Positions 1-8,565 of a DNA stretch of 64,000 nucleotides are shown piece after piece; position 1 is the first letter of the stretch, and the number at the start of each line of letters is the position of its first letter. The notes under the pieces were generated by a model that saw nothing but the letters and a program-made list of their open reading frames with translations, searched no databases and had not been told where the DNA came from. The translations under genes were made by a program, and so were the position numbers. This stretch comes from Anatilimnocola floriformis (lineage in GTDB: Bacteria; Planctomycetota; Planctomycetia; Pirellulales; Pirellulaceae), in assembly GCF_024256385.1 (NCBI RefSeq), contig NZ_JAMLFW010000001.1, forward strand, positions 4,960,001 through 5,024,000, read 5' to 3'.

Positions 1-1294
1 AGCTCAAAAAGGCAACGGCGCCGAGGGCCAGGCAGACGAGAGCGATAGCGGCAGCTGCGAGAATGCGAGTACGTTGCGACTTCGGCGACTCGGTGGGCAT
101 CTCCACCGTTTCGCTATGCACTGCATCGCGCGGCGACGGACGCGTGACCGCTTGAGGATCTGCTGGCATGGCAACTGTCGGAGTCGGCACCGACAACTGC
201 GTGCTCATCAACATCCGCCGCGAAGCGCTCAGTCCCTGCTGGCCGATCAGTTCATCGATTCGCTCGATCAGCAGTCCATAGTCCTGCGGCCGTTTGCCGG
301 GCTCGTGGGCCATCAATTCATCAACGAGATCGGCCGAGGTGGGCGTGATATCGGGGCGAGTGGCCCGCAAGGATTCGGTTTTCCCTTGCAACTTCATCGC
401 CATCAGTTTGGTGATGTCGAAGCCAGCCATCGGCGGCAGGCCGGAGAGCAAATGAAACGCAGTTGCGCCCAGCGAATAGATGTCGGTTCGATAATCGACC
501 ACATCGCCGTTTAGTTGCTCGGGTGACATGTAGTGCGGACTGCCGAGCGTGACGTTGGTCGACGTCAGCCGAGTTCTCTCATCCGACGCCGTCGTCAACC
601 ACGCCAAGCCAAAGTCGCCGAGCTTGGCGAGTGGCACGCCGGTCGGCAGCGGGTAACCGGCCGGTGGCCGAACCAGCAAGATATTCGCCGGCTTTACGTC
701 GCGATGCACGACGTTGGTATGTTGCGCCGCGGCGAGCCCCGCCGCAGCCTGGCGAACGATTTGCCAGGCTGTGGTTTCATCAAACACCCCATGCCGGCGG
801 ATGTGATGATCGGCGTCGAGCCCTTCGACGAGTTCCATCACAAAGTACAGTCGGCCTTCATGCCGGCCGAAATCGTAGGCCGCGACGATATTCGGATGCT
901 GAAGCTTGGCAACGACCTGCGCCTCGACCTCGAAGCGTTTGACCGCTACGTCGCCCGCCAACTGATGCAGCGGCACAAGCTTGATGGCGACATCGCGATC
1001 GAGGCTCAGTTGCTTGGCGCGGAATACCACGCCCATTCCTCCCTGGCCGATCATATTGGTGATCTCGTAGCCCGGGACAATTTCAAGCGGCCGGCAGAGC
1101 GTTTCGATAATGTCGATCTGCGTCGGCGTGACGAGGGCTTTTTGCAAGGCCAGCTGGATGGGCGGCACACCCTGCGAGCTTGATTGTTCGCGCAGTAAGG
1201 CGACCGTGGGAGCCGACAGAACGGCTAATTCCTCCGCAACCGTGAGAAACTCACGTCGCCGCAAATTCGCGCCACTGGGAGACACACCACTCAT
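1..1294 (-). CDS. Hanks-type serine/threonine protein kinase, 3' truncated by window edge
   Basis: The frame reads from an ATG at 1294 to the left edge without a stop (431 codons), so the C-terminus is missing. About 70 non-kinase residues come first. The kinase domain follows: glycine loop IGQGGMGVVF near residues 82-91, VAIK lysine near 105, catalytic HRDVKPAN, DFG as LGDFGLA, and the APE-equivalent SPHYMSPEQ. After the domain comes a Pro/Thr-rich linker and a hydrophobic stretch (ILAAAAIALVCLALGAVAFL) at the edge, so the protein is a membrane receptor-type kinase with a cytoplasmic kinase domain. An extracytoplasmic sensor probably lies outside the window. It would phosphorylate Ser/Thr of unknown targets. 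It is divergent from mcsA. Confidence 0.93.
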   Translation of the reverse strand, partial: MSGVSPSGANLRRREFLTVAEELAVLSAPTVALLREQSSSQGVPPIQLALQKALVTPTQIDIIETLCRPLEIVPGYEITNMIGQGGMGVVFRAKQLSLDRDVAIKLVPLHQLAGDVAVKRFEVEAQVVAKLQHPNIVAAYDFGRHEGRLYFVMELVEGLDADHHIRRHGVFDETTAWQIVRQAAAGLAAAQHTNVVHRDVKPANILLVRPPAGYPLPTGVPLAKLGDFGLAWLTTASDERTRLTSTNVTLGSPHYMSPEQLNGDVVDYRTDIYSLGATAFHLLSGLPPMAGFDITKLMAMKLQGKTESLRATRPDITPTSADLVDELMAHEPGKRPQDYGLLIERIDELIGQQGLSASRRMLMSTQLSVPTPTVAMPADPQAVTRPSPRDAVHSETVEMPTESPKSQRTRILAAAAIALVCLALGAVAFLS

Positions 1295-1557
1295 ATTGCC
1301 AAATCAATGACCTTAGACAGGGAAGCCACAAACTTAGCACAGCAGAGCCCCAATATGTAGCGCCTGAGTTCTGGCAGCGAGCCGATACCTGGATCGACCG
1401 GCGAAAGCGGCAAACTGTCGCGCTCTGAATTGAACGTTGACGACCCGCCCTTGATCCTGTATTTCCCCCGCCTTGCACATCCCGCCTCCCCCGCTTCCCT
1501 CGGCGATTGGTAGAATACTTTGATTCCCATCCACCGCTTTCCACGACGGCGTCTCCC

Positions 1558-2055
1558 ATGAAATGTCAACAGTGCGAAAAGCCGGCGACGTTTCACATCA
1601 CGGAACTCACCGGCACCGAGCCGCATGAGCATCACCTGTGCGAAACGTGCGCGAAGCAATACCTCGTGCAAAACGATGCCGGTGCGCCGCCGCCACCCAC
1701 GCTGGCGGCTGTGCTAGCGAAACAGCTGAAGATCGGTCAGGCCGCCGATGAACTCGCCAAGCTCGATCAGCGGGCTTGTCCGGTCTGTGGCATCACGTTT
1801 TTCGAGTTTCGCAATCAAGGCCGGCTCGGCTGTCCGCACGATTACGTCTTTTTCGAAAAAGAGCTTACTCCGCTGCTGCTGAATATCCACGGCGAAACGC
1901 GTCACAGCGGCAAACGCCCGGCTCACACCGCGCAGGGAACCGACTCGAAGACGGAACTCATCCGCCTGCGCCGCGAAATGAAGGAAGCAGTCGAAAAAGA
2001 GAATTATGAAGAGGCCGCCCGGTTGCGAAATCAAATTCGCGATTTGGAAAAATAG
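1558..2055 (+). CDS. mcsA: McsA-like zinc-binding activator of protein arginine kinase
   Basis: 165 residues. The ATG at 1558 places the first CxxC at residues 3-6; an upstream in-frame extension to 1507 is possible but adds unrelated sequence. Cys pairs are C3/C6, C28/C31 and C74/C77, then C92 followed by P-H-D-Y, so the expected fourth Cys of the second knuckle is absent. The C-terminal 35 residues form a UVR (UvrB/UvrC) coiled helix, LRREMKEAVEKENYEEAARL. In Firmicutes McsA binds and activates the arginine kinase McsB, marking proteins for ClpC-ClpP. Here mcsB follows 152 nt downstream on the same strand, which supports the name. Confidence 0.9.
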   Translation: MKCQQCEKPATFHITELTGTEPHEHHLCETCAKQYLVQNDAGAPPPPTLAAVLAKQLKIGQAADELAKLDQRACPVCGITFFEFRNQGRLGCPHDYVFFEKELTPLLLNIHGETRHSGKRPAHTAQGTDSKTELIRLRREMKEAVEKENYEEAARLRNQIRDLEK

Positions 2056-2207
2056 GCCCGTGTGATTGATGTGAGTATTCAGCTGGTTGCTGAGAGAGTG
2101 CTCAGTTTGTTTCTGCGAGCACGCAGTTAGTCTCGCTCCCCTGCCAATGATTTGCCTATAATGACAACACTTGTCCTATCTTTCCTTTCCATCCCGCGGG
2201 CGACCAC

Positions 2208-3287
2208 GTGAAATTCAATGAATTCGCCGAGCGCTGCGGAGAATGGCTGCGTGGCTCTGGCCCGCAATCCGACATCGTCATCAGCAGCCGTATTCGTCTG
2301 GCTCGCAACCTGGCCGAGTTTCCGTTCATTCGCCGCTGCAATGACCAGGACCGCCAGGGGATCGAAAAGACCTTTCGCGATGCCATTCAAAGCGTCAACG
2401 ATTGGAAGGAACTGATCAGCGTCGATGTCGCCGGCCTGCCGACCATCGATCGGCAGTTTCTCGTCGAGCGGCAACTCATCAGCCGTGAATTGGCCGATGC
2501 CAGTGGCGCGCGGTGCGTCTTCATCGACGCCAACGAGCAATTCAGCTTGATGATTAACGAAGAAGATCACCTCCGCATGCAAGTGATGCACAGCGGCTTT
2601 GATCTCGACTCGGCCTGGCAACAAGCCAGCCAAATGGACACCTGGCTCGATCAGCGGGTGAACTTCGCCTTTCACGAACGTCTCGGCTATCTCACGGCCT
2701 GCCCCACCAACGTCGGCACCGGCCTGCGCGTGAGCGTGATGCTCCATTTGCCGGCGCTCGTCATCACGCAGCAAATCGAAAAGGTCTTTCGCAGCCTGCA
2801 AAAGATGGGACTCGCCGTCCGCGGACTCTACGGCGAAGGCTCGCAGGCCATGGGCGATTTCTACCAGATCAGCAACCAAGTGACGCTGGGCAAGAGCGAA
2901 GAAGAACTGGTCAAGCAGGTCGGCGAAGTCATTCCCGTGATCATCGACTACGAACGCCAGGCCCGCTCATTCCTGGTCAAGGAAAGCCGCAAGGATCTGC
3001 ACGACCGCGTCAGCCGGGCCTACGGAATCCTTTGCACGGCGCAGCAGATCAGCAGCGAAGAAACACTGCACTTGCTTAGCAGCGTGCGGATGGGCATCAA
3101 TCTCGGCTTGATCCAAGATCTTGAGATTCCGACGATCAATAAGCTCTTCATTCACACGCAGCCAGCACATCTGCAAAAGCTGCGAGGCTTGGAACTGGAA
3201 ACGCAGGACCGCAACGTCGAGCGGGCCCTGTATCTGCAATCGCACCTCCGCAAACGGACGGGCGATGACGCGGCGGAACACAACTAG
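2208..3287 (+). CDS. mcsB: Protein arginine kinase McsB
   Basis: 359 residues from a GTG start at 2208. It belongs to the phosphagen kinase family: SDIVISSRIRLARNL at the N-terminus (ATP-binding arginines), NEEDHLRMQ near 117-125, and the active-site segment with C165 in ACPTNVGTGLRVSVMLHLP. McsB transfers phosphate from ATP to arginine side chains of misfolded proteins or repressors, tagging them for Clp proteolysis. It lies directly downstream of mcsA. Its stop codon overlaps that of the convergent protease gene (TAG at 3285-3287 and 3286-3284). No ctsR or clpC is seen next to it; a clpB is 24 kb away. Confidence 0.95.
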   Translation: MKFNEFAERCGEWLRGSGPQSDIVISSRIRLARNLAEFPFIRRCNDQDRQGIEKTFRDAIQSVNDWKELISVDVAGLPTIDRQFLVERQLISRELADASGARCVFIDANEQFSLMINEEDHLRMQVMHSGFDLDSAWQQASQMDTWLDQRVNFAFHERLGYLTACPTNVGTGLRVSVMLHLPALVITQQIEKVFRSLQKMGLAVRGLYGEGSQAMGDFYQISNQVTLGKSEEELVKQVGEVIPVIIDYERQARSFLVKESRKDLHDRVSRAYGILCTAQQISSEETLHLLSSVRMGINLGLIQDLEIPTINKLFIHTQPAHLQKLRGLELETQDRNVERALYLQSHLRKRTGDDAAEHN

Positions 3288-4834
3288 TCCGCTTCTTCCA
3301 CCACGATCCGCTGATAGCCGACCTCGACCACGCGGATCGACTTGCCCGTGGCAATCACATCGCCCGTCGATACGACATCGACGGGCTGACCATCGATAAT
3401 GGCGCGGCCGCTGGGGCGGAGAATTGTTGTCGTTTTACCGAGCGCGCCGACGGGGATTTTCTTAATTGAAGGAATGCCGGTTTCCGCGGCCTCATCTTCG
3501 TCCGTCGTCGCCGACGGCAACGGCGCGAGAACGAGCTGACTGAGCAGCGGAATCTTGCCGATGTAACTCATCATCGCGTAAGCAATGCCCACAAAAACCA
3601 AACTCGATACGACCAGGGTGCCAACCGCGGCGCCGGTTGTTTGCATCTCTTGGGTCGTTTCGGGCAACACAAAATTCTGGCAGGCCAGAATCAGCGAGGT
3701 CGCGATCATCGCGAGGCCGGCGAAACCTGCCACGCCGAAGCCGGGAAGCACAAAAAGTTCGATGGCGAGAAAAATTGCACCGAGAACGAACAGCATCACT
3801 TCCAACCAGCCCGACGTGCCGCCCAGAAATCGGCTCCAGTAAAAGAGCGAAAAACAGGTCAGCCCGAGCAAGCCGCCAATGCACGTTCCCGGCGCGCTGC
3901 ATTCATACAGAATGCCGACGAGACCGACGACAAACAGCAGCCCAGTGACCCACCACAGATTAAGCACGTAAACCGTCTTGTCGATATTGTTGACGCGATA
4001 GTTCAGCCAGCGGCCTTCAACCTCGTAGCGAGCTTTCAATTCTTCCAGGCTGGCGACATTCGCTTCGGCCAGACGCAACTCTAGCGCGCGAGCGCCGGTC
4101 ACCGTCAAAAAGCTTCCCTTCTTCGATTCCAAAACCAACTCATGTTGCTGCCAGTCGACGGCATCGGCCTTCGCGGCAACTTCAGATTCGGACAGAAAGT
4201 CTTCCGCGTTGGTTCGTTGATTGACGTAGCGAAAAACCTCGACATTGAGATCGACCATCGACTCGGCGAGGGCCGGCGGCCGCTTGTGTTCGGCGGCCAG
4301 GGCCCGCATTTCCGTCACAACCGGGCTGCGGATTTTTTCCGGCGCGTGCTGAAAGAGAAAGTTCTCGTCTCGAAAGATCACACCGACGTCGCCGATGCGG
4401 GCCGACGGCCGCATGATGATTTCGTCGCAGCCGAGCGAGACCATCGCAGCGCCGCTGTAAGCTTCGCGAGGAATGAACGCCACGGTGTGAGCAGCCGACA
4501 AGTTGTTGAGCATGTCGGCGATCTGTTCACTCTCGTGCAGATTGCCGCCCGGGCTATCGATCTCGATCACGATCAAATCAGCGCCGGCCTTTTGCGCGGC
4601 AGTGATCTTCCGCTTCAGATACCCTTCGAGCCACGCCGTAATTGGTCCTTCGAATTGAATGACGGCGGCGTTTTCAAATTTCTTCGCAACTTTCTCGGCA
4701 ACCGGCGGCGCTGCTTCCTTCTCAACCGGCTGCGCAGGCTCTTGCGCCAGCAGCCAAGCCGTGGAACATGCGAGCGCAGCGCACCACAGCAAGATCCGCG
4801 ACGGGCGAGACAACCAAGATGAACGAGCGGCCAT
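3284..4834 (-). CDS. NfeD-family membrane serine protease (ClpP/SppA-like)
   Basis: 516 residues. ATG at 4834 is chosen because it opens a signal peptide (RILLWCAALACSTAWLLAQ); the frame extends upstream to 4993 without protein-like sequence. Residues about 55-240 form a ClpP-class crotonase-like fold: AVIQFEGPI, VIEIDSPGGNL, then EAYSGAAMVSLGCDEIIM, the probable nucleophile region, and SARIGDVG. Several hydrophobic segments follow (LWWVTGLLFVVGLVGILYE, LMLFVLGAIFLAIELFVLPGFGVAGF), then a soluble NfeD OB-fold-like C-terminus (GALGKTTTILRPSGRAIIDGQPVDVV). Such proteases act on stomatin-like membrane proteins; no stomatin gene is adjacent here. Substrate unknown. Confidence 0.88.
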   Translation of the reverse strand: MAARSSWLSRPSRILLWCAALACSTAWLLAQEPAQPVEKEAAPPVAEKVAKKFENAAVIQFEGPITAWLEGYLKRKITAAQKAGADLIVIEIDSPGGNLHESEQIADMLNNLSAAHTVAFIPREAYSGAAMVSLGCDEIIMRPSARIGDVGVIFRDENFLFQHAPEKIRSPVVTEMRALAAEHKRPPALAESMVDLNVEVFRYVNQRTNAEDFLSESEVAAKADAVDWQQHELVLESKKGSFLTVTGARALELRLAEANVASLEELKARYEVEGRWLNYRVNNIDKTVYVLNLWWVTGLLFVVGLVGILYECSAPGTCIGGLLGLTCFSLFYWSRFLGGTSGWLEVMLFVLGAIFLAIELFVLPGFGVAGFAGLAMIATSLILACQNFVLPETTQEMQTTGAAVGTLVVSSLVFVGIAYAMMSYIGKIPLLSQLVLAPLPSATTDEDEAAETGIPSIKKIPVGALGKTTTILRPSGRAIIDGQPVDVVSTGDVIATGKSIRVVEVGYQRIVVEEAD

Positions 4835-5084
4835 GAGCAGCGATTCGCAAATCAGAGGAAAAGGAGCAGACTCACTGATTCTACCGCAAACGGAGCAAAT
4901 TGCGACGAATAACGGGAGCAGGCAGCCGCAACACAGCGTCGTAATACAGCGCACAGTTACCGCAGTCGGTACGGTTTTGCTGGCTGATAGCAATTGCCTG
5001 ATCCGTAGCGTCGCCGCTTCCCGATATCGCTTGAGTCTTGGTCTGCAACGTAGCGGGATGCAACGTCGTGGTGGGAGCGGTGAG

Positions 5085-5936
5085 ATGAATCGTTCGCTGG
5101 AAGCGCTAGCTATTTTTACGATCTGCCTGGGAGGAATCCTGGCCGTCGTGCGCTTTTCGGCTCAAGACCGCGGAGCACACCGCGTCGCCGAACGAACGCA
5201 ATCGGCAGCCGAACCGGCCAAGAACAGCGGTTCGGCCGTCGAGCAGGTCGCGCCTGCGAAAACAGAAATGGCCGCAGCCGAAGTGACTTACTCCGATGGC
5301 TGTGGACTCGATCGGACTGAAGGGACCGTCTATTCGCCCTGCAGCCCGCTCCTCAGCCCGCGCGAAGTCGCGTTGCTGGCCATTCGCTCGGAACCGCTGC
5401 CGCTGTTGATCTTGCCAGATGTGGACGAAGCCGATTTGCAAACCGGCTACGACCCGGCCTACGACACAGCGATGGGTGACAACCCACTGGCCGATGAAGA
5501 ACTTAGGCAAATCGCAGCCGAATATGCGGCCGCCGAGTTGGCCGCCGCGGCCGAAGCTGAGCTCGAAGGAGTCTTTTCGGAACTCCTCAAGCCATCGCCC
5601 GTCTGGTCGCTACTGAACCGCAGCGTGACCGGGACGAAATCGCAACTGATCGACGCCTCGGCCTGGCTGCAACGCAGCTATGTCGATCCGTTTTCGCGCG
5701 GCATCGCCAACCGCTGGTCGAGCTCCGAGCTACCGCAGTTGATGACTCATCCCCGCGCCAAAGCCGAGTCGCGCCGGCAGCTGATGAAACGGCAAAGCGT
5801 ACAAAACTCTCAGCGTGTCGGTTGGGATGATTATCTCGACTTTGTCGATCGCCGGCTGGTGAAGAAACAAACCAGCTCAGAAGGCGAACCGCAACTCGCC
5901 CGCGAAAAACCGCGAAACGTGCTCTGGCCGCGGTAG
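5085..5936 (+). CDS. Hypothetical membrane-anchored protein
   Basis: 283 residues from ATG 5085, which has a purine-rich GGGAGCGGTGAG in front of it; the frame is open further upstream to 4659 but that part overlaps the divergent protease gene. One N-terminal hydrophobic segment (LEALAIFTICLGGILAVVRFS) suggests an anchor or uncleaved signal. The rest is soluble with an Ala/Glu-rich helix near residues 145-165 (EYAAAELAAAAEAELEG) and a basic C-terminus. No family recognised. Neighbours on both sides are on the opposite strand, so it is a single-gene unit. Confidence 0.7.
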   Translation: MNRSLEALAIFTICLGGILAVVRFSAQDRGAHRVAERTQSAAEPAKNSGSAVEQVAPAKTEMAAAEVTYSDGCGLDRTEGTVYSPCSPLLSPREVALLAIRSEPLPLLILPDVDEADLQTGYDPAYDTAMGDNPLADEELRQIAAEYAAAELAAAAEAELEGVFSELLKPSPVWSLLNRSVTGTKSQLIDASAWLQRSYVDPFSRGIANRWSSSELPQLMTHPRAKAESRRQLMKRQSVQNSQRVGWDDYLDFVDRRLVKKQTSSEGEPQLAREKPRNVLWPR

Positions 5937-5964
5937 TTCAATGCGGACTTATGCCAACGAAAAT

Positions 5965-6000
5965 GCCCGCGACAACCAGAGGGGACCGGCGATCGCGGGC
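5965..6000. terminator. Possible hairpin between convergent genes
   Basis: Arms GCCCGCGA (5965-5972) and TCGCGGGC (5993-6000) pair perfectly around a 20-nt loop, between the ends of two convergent genes. There is no clear U tract on either side, so a Rho-independent terminator is uncertain. Confidence 0.3.
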
Positions 6001-6073
6001 AAATTTGCTGCTGGGCTCCACTCTGATTCGCTGCTGAAAAAGATCAAGCGGATTTAATCTTTCGAAACTGGGC

Positions 6074-6622
6074 TCACTTTCGCCCAACCAAGTGCGGCAC
6101 CATGTTGCGCACTTCGTTCAGCAGCGGTGTTGCCGCCGATTCGCGCGTTCCCCACATCTTCAGCTCGATCACACCGCCGGGCAGACCGATGACGAAGTTC
6201 CGCATTGCGATCGAATAGGATTCGGCGGCAGTCGGATCGTAACAACAAACGCAGTGGCCGACCTGATGCACGGGTACACCTCGCTGCTCGGCTTGATCAG
6301 CGACAAACTCAAGGGCCAGCAGCGGGTTCTCGTCGAAGCCGCCGTGTAGTTTGGCGGTCAGTTCGGGCTGCGGCTTGTCGGTTGCCGCTTGCAACGTGCC
6401 ATCGGCGGCAAACCGGACAGTGAATTGCCGCGGCAGTGCGATCACAAACGGCGTGACGCCGAATTGATGCAGCAGCCAACCTTTTTGCAGCAATTCGACG
6501 GGCACTCCGTATTGCCGCTCGTAGTTGGCAAAGACCGGCTGAAACGGCATCTGGGTCTGCGGCGGCAGCGTGGCGAGATCAGGTTCCTCACCGAGGAAGA
6601 TGGCTTTCAAGAGCTTGAACAT
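6074..6622 (-). CDS. Hypothetical protein
   Basis: 182 residues from ATG 6622; the frame also continues to 6658, but MFKLLKAIFLGEEP is the more natural start. Mostly soluble, no signal peptide, with a mid-region LPRQFTVRFAADGTL and a Cys cluster HCVCCYD near residue 135. No family is recognised. It is convergent with the gene before it and divergent from the metallopeptidase gene that follows. Confidence 0.65.
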   Translation of the reverse strand: MFKLLKAIFLGEEPDLATLPPQTQMPFQPVFANYERQYGVPVELLQKGWLLHQFGVTPFVIALPRQFTVRFAADGTLQAATDKPQPELTAKLHGGFDENPLLALEFVADQAEQRGVPVHQVGHCVCCYDPTAAESYSIAMRNFVIGLPGGVIELKMWGTRESAATPLLNEVRNMVPHLVGRK

Positions 6623-6789
6623 GCAACTGATTCTGGCGTCGATCCTGCTCCACGCCAAGTACTTTTTCCCAAGAGCCGCGAATCAAACTCCCTTCGCGAA
6701 TCCACATCGATTTCACTTACTGCGTGCGTGACTCCTTTCAGGCATAATAACGGCCGGTCATTCCAGAATTCCCCTGCGAGTTCCCCGCC

Positions 6790-7521
6790 ATGAAACTCTC
6801 CTGCCTTACCGTTCTATCTCTACTGTTCACCACCCTCGTTTGGTCAGCGCACTGTGCTGCCGCCGAGAAGTTCGCGAAAACGCCCGCCGGTACGCATCGC
6901 ATCGAACAGATCGAAGGCTGGACCGTTCACGTCGATGAAACGTTCGACAAGCAAGAGTACGCGGAATTGAAAGAAAACACACTGCGCGTCGTCGCCAATC
7001 AACTGTATGACATCAAGACCCGCGTGCAGCCCGAGCGAGTCAGCGATTTGCAGAAGATCGTGATTCGCCTCGACGTACACAACGAGAAACTGGTGCAGGC
7101 CCAGTACCATCCGTCGCTTGGCTGGCTGAAGGACAACGGTCATCCTGCCGAGTGCGAAAAAGTGGTGCACATTCCGCGGGCCAAATATTTCCTCGATCGG
7201 CGACATCAATCGCAGCAGCCGTTCGTGCTGCTACATGAGTTGGCTCACGCGTATCACGACCAGGTGTTGTCGTTCGAACATGCCGGGATCAAGGAAGCCT
7301 ATGAACGTGTGAAGAAGGCCGGTCTGTATGATAAGGCGTTGCTCGTTACCGGCCGGGAGGTGAAGCATTATGCGTTGACCAACCACAAGGAGTTCTTCGC
7401 CGAGATGACGGAGTGCTACCTTGGGACGAACGATTTCTTTCCGTTCGTCAGCGGCGAATTGAAGAAGCACGATGAAGAGACCTTCCGCTTGCTGGAAGGC
7501 ATTTGGGGTAAGTTGCCATGA
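6790..7521 (+). CDS. Secreted zincin metallopeptidase
   Basis: 243 residues with a signal peptide (LTVLSLLFTTLVWSAHCAAA). The zinc motif HELAH is at residues 149-153 (FVLLHELAHAYHDQ), with E150 as catalytic base. A downstream glutamate-rich helix, HKEFFAEMTECYLG near residue 205, fits the third ligand of a gluzincin-type enzyme. It is therefore an exported or periplasmic peptidase of unknown substrate. The stop overlaps the start of the next gene by 4 nt (ATGA), so the two are translationally coupled. Confidence 0.83.
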   Translation: MKLSCLTVLSLLFTTLVWSAHCAAAEKFAKTPAGTHRIEQIEGWTVHVDETFDKQEYAELKENTLRVVANQLYDIKTRVQPERVSDLQKIVIRLDVHNEKLVQAQYHPSLGWLKDNGHPAECEKVVHIPRAKYFLDRRHQSQQPFVLLHELAHAYHDQVLSFEHAGIKEAYERVKKAGLYDKALLVTGREVKHYALTNHKEFFAEMTECYLGTNDFFPFVSGELKKHDEETFRLLEGIWGKLP

Positions 7522-8531
7522 AATGGTGGAGTGGTTTGGCAATCGCTGCGCTCTGCTGCAGCCTATGTGGCTGCGGCAAACAGCCCGAAGTCGTCGTCTA
7601 TGCCGCGCTCGATCGAGAGTTTTCCGAGCCGGTGCTGAACGAATTTACGCAGCTGACGAAAATCAAAACGCTCGGCAAATACGATCTCGAAAGCACAAAA
7701 TCCGTTGGCTTGACGCAAGCGATCATCAGCGAAGCCGATCGACCGCGGTGCGATGTCTTTTGGAACAACGAGATTCTCAACACGCTGCGGCTGGCAGAGC
7801 GCGGGCTGCTCGATGCTTATCATTCGCCGCCGGAAGAGCACTATCCGGAACTGTTTCGCAGCCAAGATGGAGCCTGGCACGGCTTTGCCGCACGGGCTCG
7901 CATCTTGATTGTGAACAAGCATTTGGTCGATGAAGTCGATATGCCGAAGTCGATTCGCGATCTGGCCAATCCGAAATATCAAAAACGGACTGCCCTCGCC
8001 AAGCCCCTCTTCGGCACCACGGCGACTCACGCGGCGTGCTTGTTCACGGTGTGGGGCGATGAGGAAGCGAAATCGTTCTTTATGTCGCTGCGAAAAAACG
8101 AAGTGCAAGTCCTCGGCGGCAACAAGCAGGTCGCAGAATCGGTCGCAGCTGGCAAATATGCCTTCGGCTTGACCGATACCGACGATGCGATCATCGAAAT
8201 CGAAAAAGGAAGCCCGGTTGTGATCGTCTATCCCGATCGCGGCGATGGCGAACTCGGCACGCTGTTTATTCCGAACACGCTGGCGATTATCAAGGGTTGC
8301 CCGCATCCCCAGGAAGCGCGGCGACTTGTCGACTATCTTCTCTCGGCTGGGGTGGAAGAAACGCTGGCCAAGGGACCGAGCGCACAGATTCCTCTCAGCA
8401 AGCTGGTTACGACCAGGCCCCGCGTCGAAACGCCGCAAACGGTGAAAGCGATGGCCGTCGATTTTGCTGCCGCGGCCAAGCGCTGGGATGCCGCGGCCAA
8501 GTTCATTCAAGAACAGTTTTTAGCCCCGTAA
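7518..8531 (+). CDS. Extracellular solute-binding lipoprotein (iron(III)/family 1 type)
   Basis: 337 residues. The N-terminus MKWWSGLAIAALCCSLCGCGKQ carries a lipobox-like LCGC. The next segment, EVVVYAALDREFSEPVLNEF, is the usual opening of Fe3+/spermidine-class binding proteins (AfuA/FbpA type). Later blocks match that fold: DVFWNNEILNTLRLAERGLL, LFGTTATHAACLFTVWG, YAFGLTDTDDA and a C-terminal LVDYLLS. It would bind an anion or metal ion outside the cytoplasmic membrane. No permease or ATPase gene adjoins it; it is instead coupled by a 4-nt overlap to the metallopeptidase, so its transporter, if any, is elsewhere. Confidence 0.85.
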   Translation: MKWWSGLAIAALCCSLCGCGKQPEVVVYAALDREFSEPVLNEFTQLTKIKTLGKYDLESTKSVGLTQAIISEADRPRCDVFWNNEILNTLRLAERGLLDAYHSPPEEHYPELFRSQDGAWHGFAARARILIVNKHLVDEVDMPKSIRDLANPKYQKRTALAKPLFGTTATHAACLFTVWGDEEAKSFFMSLRKNEVQVLGGNKQVAESVAAGKYAFGLTDTDDAIIEIEKGSPVVIVYPDRGDGELGTLFIPNTLAIIKGCPHPQEARRLVDYLLSAGVEETLAKGPSAQIPLSKLVTTRPRVETPQTVKAMAVDFAAAAKRWDAAAKFIQEQFLAP

Positions 8532-8565
8532 TTTCAGAGTCGAGTGGGTAACTAGAAAGTTTGCA

